Shown: positions 13,205 to 26,782 of the stretch, one piece after another | How the letters are laid out: each line of letters starts with the position of its first letter | How positions within the stretch are numbered: the stretch's first letter is position 1 | From: Valencia hispanica | Lineage: Eukaryota > Chordata > Actinopteri > Cyprinodontiformes > Valenciidae | Length of the DNA: 64,000 bases | Assembly: GCA_963556495.2 (NCBI GenBank) | Contig: OY747712.1 | Location: forward strand, 30,834,235 to 30,898,234 | Direction: 5' to 3' | Position numbers and translations under genes: made by a program | Notes under the pieces: model-generated | Seen by the model: only the letters and a program-made list of their open reading frames with translations | What the model was told of the DNA's origin: nothing | The model's database searches: none

Positions 13205-15412
13205 ACTATTTTGTTTCCATACTTCATCCTTCAATACAAACTTAGTAAACAAGGTGGTAGATAACCTTCTCTCACAAATCTTAGACATCATTGACACCAT
13301 TGCTCCAACTAAAGTTAAAGTAGTAGTAGTTGTAGTCGGGTAAAAAGAAGATTCCATGGACTAGCAATCCACTGGTACGTAGTGAAAAAAGGGAATGTTG
13401 ACGAGCCGAGAGAAAATTGTGGAAAACTCGACCCAGGTTCACTATGAGATCTACAAAGACTGACTGAACAGATATCAATTAACTTTGAAAGACGCAAGGG
13501 AATTGTTCTTTTCTGAAATCATTAACAGAGACATTAATAATGTGCAGACTTTATTTGCAACAGTTGAGAGACTAACTAAGCCTCCTGGGAGTGTAGCCCT
13601 TAAACTAAATTCCACCAGCAATTACAATGAATTTGCCAGCTATTTTACTGAAAAGATTCTGACAGTTAGAGGATCGATTTGTACATCAGTACCAAACACA
13701 TTACCGGTGTCATCCCCACTCAACACCAATGTTGAGAATATGTCTGAATTCAAAAAATTAAACCAAATAAACCTTGAAGAAATCATTAACCAATTAACCT
13801 CCTCGTGCTGCCTCAATATCTTACCCACAGTTTTTCTTAAGAAAGTTTTCCCTATCATTGAGCCTGATCTGATTCAAATTGTGAGCGCATCCCTCTTGTC
13901 AGGTGTCTTCCCCCAGGCTTTAAAAACAGCAGTCATTAAACCACTACTAAAAAAGAATAATCTGGACAACACAATGCAGACCTACAGGCCAATCTCTAAT
14001 TTTCCTTTTGTCAGTAAGATTTAAAAAAAAGCTGTGTTTCAGCAGTTAAATAGCTTCATAACAATGACCAACCTCTGTGATGTTTTTCAGTCTGGTTTCC
14101 ATGCTCAACACAGCACAGAGACTGCTCTCGTCAAAGTTTTCAATGACATCCGCATAAATACAGACTGTTGGTAGTTTTGGACCTCAGTGCAGCATTTGGC
14201 GCTGTTGATCATAATATACAATTGGAACGACTGGAGAGCTAGACCGGACTCTCTGGTACAATACTTGGCTGGTTTGAGTCTTACCTAAAGAACAGGAAAT
14301 TATTTGTGGCAATAGGCATTTTTTCATCAGAACAGACAGAAATCACATGTGGGTACCCCAGGGCTCCATCCTGGGGCCCCTCCTATTTAATATCTACACG
14401 CTCCTGATAACCCAGATTATAACAACTAATAAGATTAAATGCTATATCTATGCAGATGACATTCAGCTTTACATTACAATGTCATCAATTGACTTTGAAC
14501 CCATGCAAACCCTAAGTGAATGCATTGAGCAAATCAATAGATGGATGTGCCATAATTTTCTCCATCTGAATAAAAAACAAAACTGGAGTAATTATCTTTG
14601 GTCCTAAAGAGGAACCCTGTCAGCACACAGCTTCAGTTAATATAGCTAGAAACTACCGATCAGGCCCGAAATCTAGGTGTAGTAATGGACTCAGACCTGA
14701 ACCTCCAGAGTCACATAAAAGCAATAACAAGGTCAGTCTTCTATCACCTAAAGAATATATCTAGGATTAAAGTGACTAATATCACAACGGGACCTCGAAA
14801 AACTCATCCATGCATTTATCTTTAGCTGGATTGATTTCTGCAACAGTGTCCTCACAGGTCTGTGTAAAAAGTCAATCAGACAGCTGGAGCTGATCCAGAA
14901 CGCGGCTGCTTGTGTCCTCACTAGAACCAAGAAAGTAGAGCACATCACCCCAGTTCTAAAGTCCTTCCCTGTAGCTCAGAAAATAGACTTCAAAATACTT
15001 TTACTAGTTTATAAATCATTGAATCATTGAATGGCTTAGCACCAAAGTTGAAGATCTTTTGTCACCATACTAACCCCCCAGACCACTCGGGTTTTCCAAA
15101 TCTAGTCTACTAATCATCCTTGAATCAGAACCAAACATGGAGAAGCAGCTAATCTGGAACAAACTTCCAGACAACTGCTAAGCTGCTGAAACACTGAGCT
15201 CCTTCAAATAAAAGCTAAAAAATAATCTGTTTAGAGCTGCCTTTGAGGAAGCAACTAATAATAGCTGGAATTGCATATTTTTAAATGTGTCGTATGTTTT
15301 GTGTCTCTACTGTTGATTTTATGCTTTTACTGTTCTCCCCTAATCATGTAAAGCACCTTGAATTCCCTTGTTGTTGAAAGTGTGCTATACAAATAAACTT
15401 GCCTTGCATTGC
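13205..15412 (+). mobile_element. L2 LINE, nearly full ORF2 RT half, many stops
   Basis: An L2-clade non-LTR retrotransposon without its endonuclease. The linker and RT entry lie at 13485-14024 (ARELFFSEIINRDINNVQTL, then KTAVIKPLLKKNNLD and YRPISNFPFVSKI). A damaged stretch follows (QSGFHAQHSTETALVKVFND, stops at 14170-14340), then RT motif B ([17 protein letters not shown]) and motif C ([11 protein letters not shown]) at 14347-14607. The C-terminal part at 14634-15120 nearly repeats 9876-10392. The 3' end is AATTCCCTTGTTGTTGAAAG with CTATACAAATAAACTTGCC, the L2 tail form. Several stops and frameshifts make it inactive. YADD is intact. Confidence 0.92.
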
Positions 15413-15489
15413 CTCTTGGTCCAGCCTGACTGCCAGTTGTGTTATTCTTTCTCCGTTTGAATTTGTGAGTAGTTTTATAACCTAACCTA

Positions 15490-15625
15490 ACCCAGCTTTA
15501 AACTTCTCCACATCCTTATCCTTATCCCTGACCTGTCTGCTGTGTTCCTTCACTAATGTTCTCTAACAAACCTCTCAGGCCTTCACTGATCAGCCGTTTT
15601 TTATGCTTAACACAAGTGTGCACAA
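15490..15625 (-). mobile_element. Tc1-like fragment
   Basis: TTATCCCTGACCTGTCTGC, then TGTGTTCCTTC and CACTAATGTTCTCTAAC, AAACCTCTCAGGCCTTCAC, correspond on the minus strand to the start of a Tc1-like transposase and its 5' UTR (compare 49130-49215). Only this end remains. Confidence 0.6.
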
Positions 15626-16595
15626 TATTTACCAATAGGTGACTTCTGTTCTATTAATTGGGGTCACATTGAATTTAGAGACTAAAGAAACAGAGATGCA
15701 GAGGATATGAAAGAGAACAAGCCAGGATAGAGGGGGACACCCTGTTTCATCTCTCTCTGGTTTCTTTTCTGCAAAACGTGTCAGTGAACCAGCCGCTCAC
15801 GTTTTGCTCCAGTTTCTTCGTAGCTCCTGCTCCCTAGAGTTTAGCTTTTTCCCCAACTGCTCTGAAAGGCAGATGAGTTTATTAATTACACATTCGCTGA
15901 CATTGTGCATTCCCACCATGACATGGTTTTTCAAAAAGTCTGCAACTTTTGTTTTTCATCATACTTGTCTAAAAATAGCAAGCACTTCTTAATTCATTCA
16001 GCATATTTGACCACAGCTGAATGTTTAAGGCAGTCCTGAGGAAACTAATCACACACACTGTGTACATCCACACACCAGGGAGTAAATGCATGAAAAACTG
16101 TATTGGAAAGCATGACAGTGGGCGTGTAGGCATCTGAAGGGTGTCTTCGTCTTTCCCAGACAGAGAGAAGAGTAGTTAAGTAATTAAAGCAAACCTCTTT
16201 CTGCTCCCCCTGTGCAGAAAGGGTGAGGAGACCATGAGGGAAAAGTCTGAGAGAAATAGAAGAACGATGAGATAAAGGCAGAAGAGGTGGCTATTTTTGA
16301 TGAAAAGAGAGGTTTTAATTTTAGCCTGGGAAGTCAGACTGCCATGGGTTGAGAACGTGATGGTTGAATAGGAAGATGCAGATTGCTCCGCTATGGGTCA
16401 TTCCATAGACCCAAAACACACATGGTGACATTACATCCCACAGCATGAGTCTGTTATTCAAAATTAGCCTGAATACAAGAGTTTCCCCCATTATAAAGAG
16501 AAACAACCAGCTCACGTGAGCTTTCATCCTTTCTCCCCCCACTGTTGAATAGGTGCTTTTTGAATGCATCAGCCATGACCCAGTTTTGAGCTGTA
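15626..16595. other. Unique sequence, no gene seen
   Basis: No recognisable coding exon or repeat. Several short ORFs without motifs. Confidence 0.4.
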
Positions 16596-17640
16596 GAGCC
16601 ATGAAAAAGTATTTGAATTGTACCCTCCTTTTTGGTTAATTAGCCACACCAGTAGAATCAAGAAACAACTTTAACAGAGCTGGTCGGCTAAATCTTTTTA
16701 AAAAGCCACACATCATTCCTTGGCTATAAAGAAATTTAAACAAATCGACAAGAAAAAACAAGGCTGTGAAAAGATTTTGCCTCGTTCTACACAAAAACAA
16801 GATAAAAAAACCTAACATTTCTGAAGTTTTGGCACTCTAAAAAGCCATAGTGTCAGCAATTATTATCAAATTGAGAACACATTGAATTGTGATGATCCCT
16901 TGGAGTGAATGACTTACCCAAATTACTCCAGGAGTGCATTGAGAACTCATCCATCGTCCTCTAATTTAGAAAAATAGAACATTTTAATGGTCACCCAAAC
17001 TTAAAAAAAAATATGTTGTGGACTGATGAGACACTATGAAAATGTCTGAAAGGTCTGGTTTGCATTAAAACATATTTCATAAAAACATTATACCTACAGT
17101 CCAACATGGTGGTAGTAGTTTGATGGTGTGGGACTGTTTTGCCTGCTCATGACCTGACCAGCTTGTCATAATTCACAAAACGATGAATTCTGCTCTTTAC
17201 CAGAAAATGCAGCAGGAACATGTCAGCCCATCAGTTTGTGACCTTTCGCAAAAGAACACTCGGGTTTACAGTAGGACAAGGATTTCAAGCACATGAGCAA
17301 GTAGGCCCCTGAATGACTCAAAGAAAACAACAAAACCAGTAGTTAAATTGGCGTAGTCAAAGTTTGGAGTTTCTTTTTAAATTTGTTTGATGATCTAAAA
17401 CAGTGTGACAAAGCATCCAAAACATAAACAATTCTGCATCTCAGTGGCTCAAAACAATGAATGGTTTAGAATGGCTTTGTTAAAGTCTGGACCTAAATCC
17501 AATTAAGATGCTGAAACATGACCTTAAATAGTCTTATATTGTACTGGTTATTAAATGATCTCCAACATTTAACACTGTGGCAAAAAAAGAAGAAGAAATC
17601 TGTAAGGTGACAAATACTTTTTCAGTACACTGTATATTTG
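16596..17640 (+). mobile_element. Tc1/mariner relic with inverted ends
   Basis: The ends share TGAAAAAGTATTTG (16607-16620) and its complement CAAATACTTTTTCA (17611-17625). The inside has decayed transposase fragments on the plus strand: an IPTVQHGGSSLMVWDCF-like stretch near 17090-17140 (the conserved NIIPTVKHGGGSVMVWGCF region) and SLDLNPIKMLKHDLK near 17490-17530, in which the catalytic Glu of SPDLNPIE has become Lys. Many stops. Dead. Confidence 0.8.
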
Positions 17641-18406
17641 CCATCAAAACTATAAATGTGTTCTTTGTTTAACCTTCACTTTCACCTAGACTTAAGCTAC
17701 TAATAAGGTCGCATAGAAAGATTCCCAACATGCTTATCAGCCTTAGATCTCTTAATACTGTTTGAAATACTGTTTCCCCAATACGCCTTCAGACTACTTT
17801 AGAATTGTATGTTCTGCTGTCAGGTTTCCAAGCTGCTTGTCAGCTGAGCTCTTAAATAAAAGTTACACTGTTGGGCTGCTTTTGAGCAGTGTCCAGTTCT
17901 GACCTACATATGTTACTGTGACCAATGCAAAACTTATATTTTTCTCCCTCCATGGCAACCCAAGAAGTGAAGCTCCTCCTAATCGAAAGGCAGAATGATG
18001 TCTTCATGCAAGCCCACACAGTTTGCTCTCAAACTGGGATCAGGTTAGAGTTAAAGGAGGCTGTTCAGCCTAAAAATAACCGTCACGAGTCGGTGTTTGC
18101 TGCTTTGAGAAGGCTTTATGCCTGGACACATATTCGAGTGCAAACAAGCAGTTTTGTCTCACCGATGGAAGGGTAGGGAGAAAGGAAAGGAAGCTTCTGA
18201 TGTATAATTCATCTGTGTAGTTGGTGGGTGGAAGAGAAGGGATAAGAAGAGGGAAAGTCAGGGGAGGAAAGGTGGGTGGAGAAAATATGGGAGGGGGCTG
18301 AGAGTGGGAGGGGAAGACAGGGAATATAGCACCATCATGTTCTGCATACTTTTCATCACCGCTCTGAGCTGTGGAAGTCCTCCAGGGGCAATATGACTCT
18401 GTTTTG

Positions 18407-18421
18407 CACCTGTCACAGGTG
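18407..18421. promoter_or_regulatory. Inverted E-box pair
   Basis: CACCTG and CAGGTG, each an E-box, separated by TCA. The 15 bp read CACCTGTCACAGGTG. Could bind bHLH or ZEB-type factors. No other support for function. Confidence 0.25.
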
Positions 18422-19181
18422 TACTCAAACATGTGAAGATTTGTTCTATTCTCTTGAAAAGTGTATTTTTTTAATTTTTTTTCACAATCAGAGGAAAACA
18501 TTCACAAGCAACACACTATAGATAATTTATACTTAAATGTGCACACACTTATTTCTCTTTCTGGGCAGATGGTGGCTTAGAGCATTTTTCATATTTGGTT
18601 CTGGTAAGGCACAGCACTGATGGAAGAAAGAAGTCAAAGAGAGGGATAAAACAGGGATGGAGAAATGGATAAAACAAAGCAGGCTGTCTCACTCCTGGAG
18701 GGAGAAGAAGAACAGATTTCCTTTGTTAGGAGACCTGCGATAAGCCCCCGCCCCCCTTTCCCAAATTTGCACCCCATCTCTTGTTTCTTAACGTTCTTCT
18801 CACCTCTGCATCTTTGCTTCTTCGTCTCCTCCAGACATTTACACGTTTTTGCCATCCCCATGCTTGGCTGCAGGATAATGGGTGAGGTGATACAGAAAAG
18901 AAAGGGAGGCATTTGATTTAAGATCTTCAATTCCTTTAGAGACAGAAGGGAAGGGGGCTCCAATGAAGGGGACGGCAGTGCTAGATGATACCAGTAAACA
19001 AGTTCAGTAATTTCAAAAATATATGAAAACATGACCTAAATAAAAAGTACACCTCCTCCCTTCCATTTTCTTTTTCTCTTCACCCCACTTCAATTTGTGC
19101 GCTCGTGCACACTTAAGAGCAGCATTCATGCATGTAACCAAGCCTGTGTGTTGCGTGCAAGTGAGAGTGTGTTGTTTCGTG

Positions 19182-19221
19182 TTGTGTGTGTGTGTGTCTG
19201 TGCATGTGTGTGTGTGTGTGT
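19182..19221. repeat. (GT)n microsatellite
   Basis: Imperfect GT repeat interrupted by CTGTGCA near 19198. Confidence 0.9.
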
Positions 19222-19530
19222 TCATCTCTGTGGGTGTACAATATTGCTGAAGGAGTCGGTAGCTGTGGTTTGCACAGGTCTGGTGTCCAAATACAGCTCC
19301 ACTCCGCCTCACCCACCGCATTCACAGAAAGTGCCAAACGCACCCCTGCGTGCCTCACATTTTATCTTCCTACAAACTTCATCTCCCATCATCAGGTTGG
19401 AAGAAAAAAATCATCCAACAATCATTTCTCAATATCCAGTCTTTAAAAGTAGTTTGGTACATAAATGCTTCTTTTAATTTGTGGAGCAAAAACATAAATA
19501 AATAAAGACTCCCAACCAGTTTCTGCTTTG

Positions 19531-20140
19531 GTATTTTATGTGCCACTTTTTATCATGCTACAACCAAAAAGGTAATCTAATTATATTAATTAAAGTTAAA
19601 CTTAGTATAAATACAGCTGTTTTATGAAGACCTCAAACATAATATGAAAATAAAACCAGTGAGGAATGGCTCTGAATCTAGCAAGACACTGCCATCTATC
19701 TAAAGTGACAGGCCGGGTAAGGACAGCCGTAACTCTGGAAGAGCTACAAGGATCCACAGCTCAGGTGGGGTGATCAGGCCAACTACTGGCTATCTTCTTC
19801 ACAAAACGGGCCTTTAAGAAACGGTAAGAAGAAGAAAGCCATTGTTAAAGGAAAGCCATACAAAGTTCCATTTAAAGCTTGTGTCAAGCTATATAGGGGA
19901 CACAGCAAATATGGAAGAAGGGTCTCTGATCAGATTGTCAAACTTCAGTTGTATTTGAGCTTCTAGATGTGTGAAGCAAAGGGAAATCAGGGTTTTTCTT
20001 CCAATTGATGATTCTGAGGTGGAAGGTCTAGTTTGTGTTGGTGTCGCAGAGAAAATCCTTATAAAATACATTGATGTTTGTGATTGTAGCATGACACAAT
20101 GTGAAAATGTTCAGGCATACTGAATACTTTTTCAAAGAAA
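19531..20140 (+). mobile_element. Tc1-like relic
   Basis: Decayed transposase on the plus strand: GTAACTCTGGAAGAGCTACA corresponds to VTLDELQ of the good copy at 48151-49080, followed by GSTAQVG and WKKGL*SD-like remains. The right end AACACAATGTGAAAATGTTC-like sequence near 20093-20130 is typical of this family. Stops throughout. Confidence 0.75.
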
Positions 20141-22264
20141 TTTTACTTGTCAGTGCTCTAAGAACAACTGCATTTGGGAAGTATTTAAAAATACACACAA
20201 AAAAACATCAAATAACAGCAATGAAGTTTTTCTTATTCCAGTCATATGAAATGTTAAAATGCTGCTAAGAAATATTTTCTAAAGCTCAGGAATTGGAAAT
20301 AAAGCCAGCATTTTCACTGCAGCCACAGATTTACCTTTGCAAACTAAGTTGAACCCAGATTACGTAATTTAAGGGTTAGTGAAATGGAACCGTTGTGGCC
20401 ACCTGTAACTGTGTCCTCACATGCCCACCAGAGACATTCAGTAATCTCATTTCCCAAACTGTGTCTTTAGGCAAACTTGAGCTCAAAGTGGAAAGAGAGG
20501 AAAGATGGGAGGATAAAACTATAATGCTGTGCTCCACCGTGGACTGAAAGTCTAAGCTGTGAAATGAAGAAATAAGGACGAAGACCTGGAGAAATGGCGT
20601 CCGCCTAGTAAACGATATGTCAATCTCCTTGGATGCCTTATCTTGTCTCTGACTGATGGAGAAAGGTCAGTCAGGGACATTAAGCTGACATACAGATGTG
20701 AGATCAAAACAGTTGATGCAAGTTCATCTAATTCTCTCAATTTAAACGTTTGCCTTATGTTTTTTTTAAACTAGCTTAGAATGTAAATGCCAATATTATA
20801 ATACTTTTTGATAATGTATTTGTTCTACCAAAAAATAATTGTTTTGCCAAAACATCAAATATAACATTATAAGACAATATAAAAGGTTAAAATAAATTAT
20901 AACAAAAATAAAAACTTATTTTTAAGTTTAAACTTGAGTTAAAAATATTATAAAGAAGCTTTTTTCCACATTTTTGGCACCCGTCTGCAAATAAAATAAA
21001 AACTTTGCTAAGAACGAGGCATGGGCTGGTATAAGATTTTTACGATAACATTGAGTGAAAATACAATGCCACAATACTTATTGAAAATTTGAATACAAAA
21101 AATATATATAGTGATCTGATTGCTTTTATGGAAAACATAAACATAACAGTTATTGATATTACTGCTAATTTAACATAGCGAATATTACAGTAACAATTAA
21201 ATTAACTGTAAATGTTTTCAAAGATTAACCGTACTTCCTTGAAAGCAAGGGAAATTTGTGTAATAAGAGCTTTATTTAGGCCAGACAACTGACTGCGCAG
21301 CAACAGGTTTGGGGAGGAGCATTATTGTTTTCCTCTATGCTTCATAGAGTCATAGGGAACTGGAGCCACTTTAGGATTTTCTCTAGCATCTAATATCAGG
21401 TCTGTTGCTCACTGATGCAGAGACAGTGGCCTCACCATAAGAGAGCTTTTAATTTTCTGGATTGGATGCTGGGTTATTAAGTGTCCGAGCTATTTAACTC
21501 AGTTGCTTGGAGAGCTAACCAGCAGTTGAGCTGGAAACATTGTGATTACTACTTTCATCTTTAGTGGGAGTTGTTACATCATCAATTCTTGGCAACTTTC
21601 GTCAACATTCTTGGCCGCTTTGTGGTCGATAGCTACAAGCTTTATGTTGAAAAAAGGATCATACAGTGTTGGCTATTTATCACCAAAGTGAACAGGATTT
21701 ATCCTTGGAGCGCCATGGCCTAAAGGGCAATGGTGTCCTTAGAGCTATAGGTTATGCAGCAGGAATTTCCATATCTGCTTACCTTATTTCAGTTTGCTGG
21801 TAGAATAAAGCTTCAGAGACACTAACTTGTCCCCTAGTTGAGGGAGAAAACAAAGTTAAAAATGGTGTCTTAAAATTCCCTTAACAACAGAGTGTTAATT
21901 GGATCACCAGGGAATTCTGATGTGAAACTTAACACCAGATCTTATGTTTCCTCTTTGTTGTGTTACACCCAAGACAGGTGAGGTCACTTCAACACAGGCT
22001 TCCGACACCACGCTAAATAATTCAGCAAAGGTCAGTAGGCTGTGTATGTGTATCTATGTGTGTATACATTTGTGTGTGTTGGGTTTTCATTAAGTTTTCA
22101 CAGAGTAGTTTCCTCTGTGCTCTGGGAAGAGCCCGTTGACTCACTTTAGATCACGTTGCAGATACCTGATTAAAAGTGGCTGTCTTGAAAACAGGTTTTG
22201 TGTTTTTTAAATATATTTTACCATTCAGGTTAGATGTAGCATTCATCCCTATATTTCTAACTCA
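20141..22264. other. AT-rich unique sequence, no gene seen
   Basis: No recognisable coding exon or repeat family. AT content is high between 20750 and 21240. Confidence 0.4.
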
Positions 22265-22605
22265 AAGAGATTTGGGTCATTTATGCATGTAGTAAGCCTC
22301 TCAAAAGTTGCATTTTTTTTTCCAATCCTGCCACACATTCTCCGTTGGACTCAAGTCTGGACTTTGACAGAGCCATTATTACACATGAGTCGGCTGCATG
22401 CTTGGTGTTGTGTAACTGGAAAGTGAACCTCCATCTCAGTATGAAGTTTTTTGGAGTCTCTAACAAGTTTTTTTTTTCCTGGTTTATCATGTGATTAGCT
22501 CCTTCTATCTTCTTATCAATCTGACTATCATCCTTGTCCCAACTGAAGAAAAGCATGACCCTGCCACCACCATGTTCCACCATAGGAATGTTGCGGTTAG
22601 GGTTG
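22265..22605 (-). mobile_element. Tc1-like relic
   Basis: Read on the minus strand: a GGTTATTATGGTGGAACATG-like segment (family GGGSIMLWGCF region), a GACAAGGATG segment, and CCAGACTTGAGTCCAACGGA for the SPDLNPIE motif, heavily changed. Similar in order to 48300-48620. Confidence 0.75.
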
Positions 22606-24085
22606 TAGGCAGTCTGTTTTTAGTGGTTGTGATGGTCAGAAAGAGTAGTGGAGTTATTGTTATGAAGGAAAAAAAGAGAGTCAGGAAATTGTGGGTCAAT
22701 TGCAATTGATATTGCCATAGCAACATTGAGCAATAGTCCTGCAATGATGTATTTTTCTGATGCCGTGCAGTCCTAGTGTAAGCATGTCTTTGTTAGGTTG
22801 GAAAATGTGATGCATTGAATTAAAGAGCTTAAATTAAGTTCAATCATCCAAACCACCATATGTTTCACTGCTATTACACTGTTAACCCACTAGTTTTAAC
22901 AGTGGTTCCAGCTGATTTGAGTGTGTCGATAAGTACCAGTGACTTTTGTAAGTAGTGCCGATGAACAGATCAGAGTTATGAATAATGTGTGATTAATGTA
23001 TTCAGGATTGTGTACTTCAGCTGCCTTTTTTATTTGCTGGTTCAATTAAGTTTTTTTTTCTTAACCATGAATTCTGATAAGGTTGATCAGCAGTTTCTGT
23101 TGTTAATACCCGTGATTAAAAATTCACTTGGGACATTCTGCAGCCATCTTTACTCTGTACATTATTTCCTGCAAATTTGAAAAGAAATTGTTTGTTTTAT
23201 CGATTTAAAGCTTTAGGCTATTTGAAGTTTGAGTTATCTCTGCCATTGCTTCAGTATTTTTAAGAATGTTATAATCAGTCTCAGTGTTCTAAGTGAAAGA
23301 ATTTGATTAAGATTGATGGCTCATCGTTCTGTTGTTTCTGTATATTAAGTTAATTTGTCTTATTTCCAAGCCAAACCTTCTCCAATCTGTTTCTTGCAAT
23401 ACTTCCATGTCACAGCGGAATGTAAATACTTTATGTTGTGCCTTCTTGCTGATGGATATGAATCACTCAAGAAGAGCAGATACATGTTCTCATGTCAGTG
23501 TCACTCTTTTCTCACCTGATGAGTTCAATTTTCAAGGCACACTTTTTGGCATAGGTCAGAAAGACTGAATTTTCTTGCTCGTTTGCCAACAACCTGTAGC
23601 TCGTCTTTGGACCAGTGTCCGGAGCTAAGGTAGTCCGTTTCCAAATTTAAACGTAATAACAAAACTAAATAAATAAGTTCCTAATGTTTTAAAAGATCCA
23701 ATTTTTTGCTCTGAATGGAGATTTGCATAAATGCAGATACAAGAGTTAGATGAAAAATCAGTTTGTACGCACTTTGTTCACAATTCATCTCTTAATTATT
23801 TGTAAGAGGTTTTAAGTTGTGTATGCAAAACTACACACAGCTAATGTTAGTTGCAACTACCCTGACAATAGAGCAGTTAGCTTTGCAGAGAGTGCAGGGG
23901 ATGCTGTCTGGTCCAGAGCCTGGGACCTTAGACTGCTGTGTTGGTTTCCTGGCTAGCTGTCTGGTGTTTTTACTGATATTTTCAATGAGTGCCTGGCACA
24001 GTCTAGAGTACTGATCTGCGATCAACATTGTCATTCCCCCAGAGACTGTTTACAAAGCTGAGAGAAGAACAGCTTCAGTATTTTT
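22606..24085. other. AT-rich unique sequence, no gene seen
   Basis: Short ORFs only, none with a recognisable motif. Confidence 0.4.
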
Positions 24086-24089
24086 TGTT

Positions 24090-24860
24090 CCTGCAAAGCT
24101 GGACACAAGCTGTCAATACTGACGGCTGCATCCTCAACTTTATCACCTTCAACACCGGAGCCCCACAGGAATATGTACTCTGTCTGCTGCTGTACTCATT
24201 GTAAACTTTTGAATAACTTCTCATCAAATGTACTGATGAGACAGCTGTGCAGATTCAAATCTTTAAAAATGAGGCTGTCTTTCTGAAAGAAATGAAGGAC
24301 CTAACATGAAGTCAGAACATCTGTCTCCAAATGAATGTCAGCAAAGCACAGAAGCTGGTGGTGGACTTTGGCAGGGTGCAGCAGTTTTTCTAAGTACCCC
24401 TTAACATCAACAAGGTCATGGTAGAGAAGATTACTAGTTTCAAATACCTGGCCTTTGTTATCTCTGAGGACCTTGCACATACAGGACACATCAAAACCTA
24501 AATAAAACAAAAATTTGTATCGTTTGAGACAGCAGAGGAAGTTTTGGATGTCCACTGCTTACACGGAGTCTTTCTACTCTTGTGCCATGGAGAGCATTTT
24601 AACATAAGCCATCCCATTTTAGATTGGGAACAGCTACGAACAGGACTCTATAGGCCTACCCATCCACAGACTGATCTGTGCTGCAGAGCTATGCTGCAGA
24701 TTAAATCTTCTATCGCATCCTCTCACCAGCAAAGTCAGGATCATGTCTTTGAATAGAGCAAGATATTTTCTGGGGTTCAGCAGTCTTCTGGTATCATGTC
24801 CTAACTGCAGCCTGCTCTGGCAGCTAACTAACAAAATGACAGTGGATAAGCTTCTCACAC
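24090..24860 (+). mobile_element. Rex1-like LINE relic
   Basis: Decayed RT reading in fragments: LNFITFNTGAPQEYVL (motif B, GAPQG), TDETAVQIQIFKNE in place of the YADD region, LQMNVSKAQKLVVDF (family LNVxKTKELIVDF) and ITSFKYLAFVISEDLAHT. The same protein order occurs in the better copy at 39991-40965. Stops in every frame. The element is old. Confidence 0.7.
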
Positions 24861-26782
24861 AGGTAAGTTTCCTGTGATTCGGTCAACGTTTGATAGTGCA
24901 TCTCTACATAATATTCTGATATGTTTGTGTGGATATTAGCAAGAGTTAATGAGAGAAAACCATTTATAGATTATATAAATTTTGTTGCACATGGCTTAGT
25001 GTTCTTCATATCCCGTCCCCTCACTCCCACTCACACTCTGTCTCTGGAGACACTTGCTGCCAAAGTTTGACAAAATCTTTATATCTGTCGGTGTTTAAAC
25101 TCTTAAGTGTGTGTGAATGTGTGAGAGTGTTTGTATACTGTAGTCCTGTTTTTAGCTCTGGAATTCCTTCAAGAAGCTATTGTATTTGTATAAACACAGC
25201 AGTGTTTTTGTGCTCTCACAGGGAGTTAATTGTCTACATGACTAAGCAACAGATTAGTGGGTGAAGTGTCTCACCAGGATGACCTGTTTGTACCTTATGT
25301 AAAGATTGTTACATTGAACCTGTACCTGTTTTATGAGGTCAAAGATTTAAATAATTTGACATTTGTCAGACGTAGTAGACACAGTTTGTCGTTTTAATTT
25401 CAAGCAAAGTAGCAAGTAGGTACATGAGTCAGATCTGGATGACACTTGTTTCACCCACAGCCTTACCAAACAACACACTAATGATTTATTCTGATTGAGG
25501 TCACATTTTTTAAAGCACCGATGATCCATAAGAATATTGATAATGTTTGGAACTTACCTCAGAGGTTAAATGATGTTGCACCAAATGGAGGATTATGATT
25601 CAAACAGTGGAAGAGAATTCCTGCAGATTTGAGAAAATGTGTGAACACTCTCTGACAGGTCTTGAAATAGTCAGTGAAAGTTGCATTCGCTGTTAAATGT
25701 ACGTTCTGCACTTCAGTGATTTATTTGGACATGAAGTATATTTTGACTGCTGCCCTTTTCATCTTCTTTTACATTGTGTATTTCCTTCATTTGCTTTAAT
25801 TTTCATGTTCACGTTGCAGCCGGAGTTACAAATGTTCTCATTGCTGCTCGCCACAGCAAAAGGCACAATATACCACCATTTTGATACAAGCTTGTCTTGC
25901 TCTGCAGTTTTAGGATCTCATTAGGGAAGTGAAAAAAATTCATAAATGTAGCAAAATTAAACACCGGCAATTGGTTTAAAAACATACAGTGAAAATAAAA
26001 TCAAAGAAAGACAGATTTATGCAAACAAAGTTAGCATATATTTGTATCATTATTTGTCTTCTCATTGTTTTTGTGTCTCCTAAATTGTGCTCTAAAATGT
26101 GCTCTCAAATTAAAAATGAAAATGTGAAGGTGGCATGCAGTACAGCGATATAGAGTCAGTGGCCCGTGTGCAGAAGTCATGGGTCCCTTGGCCGTCCTGA
26201 AACAAGTTCCAAACCTTGGATTGCATGTCCTTGTCCCTTCTCTCTCTGTTCATTTTCGCTCTGATTACTATGAACACAGGCCACTGGTGTCACAAAATCT
26301 TTGGAGAAAAATAAATAAAAAGCTAAATATTTAAATAGGAAAGTGTGATTGCTATTTTTGGCACCCCCAGTAAAGATATGTACAAAAATGTTGGTATGGA
26401 TGCTGCCAGTCTTTGCTGCAATTCTCCAACCTTGAGCTTTAAATCACAGTTCTAGTTGTTTTATACCTTTACATTTTTTAACCTTGACTACAGATGTAAA
26501 CAAGCAGGCTATGTTTTAGCTACTTTCTTTCTTTCCTATTTTGAAGACTGGCTAAGAGAAACAGGCCACTCTAGCATGTGAAATTTGTACCCTCAGCAGG
26601 TAGGAAGATATGGATTACAATTTAAAACCTGCACAGTGTACTCAATATATATTTCTAAATACTTAATTTTAATCTTTTTTCAAAATCTCTATGATGGGAT
26701 ATTGTGCCAGTTTGACCTGCCCTCGAATATCATGAACTAATCTCTCTTATCTTCTCCTTCCCTTTCTTGGTTCTTCTCTTAG
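24861..26782. other. Intron sequence upstream of the EEF1AKMT4-like exon
   Basis: No second exon of the methyltransferase was recognised. The last 40 bases (about 26743-26782) are a pyrimidine tract ending TTCTCTTAG, the splice acceptor for the next exon. Confidence 0.5.

Larger units (their letters stand above)
17641..19530. other. Mostly unique sequence with a purine-rich stretch and GT repeats
   Basis: Holds a G/A-rich stretch (18175-18320), a symmetric E-box pair CACCTG-TCA-CAGGTG at 18407-18421, and a (GT)n tract at 19182-19221. No coding exon is recognised. Confidence 0.45.
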
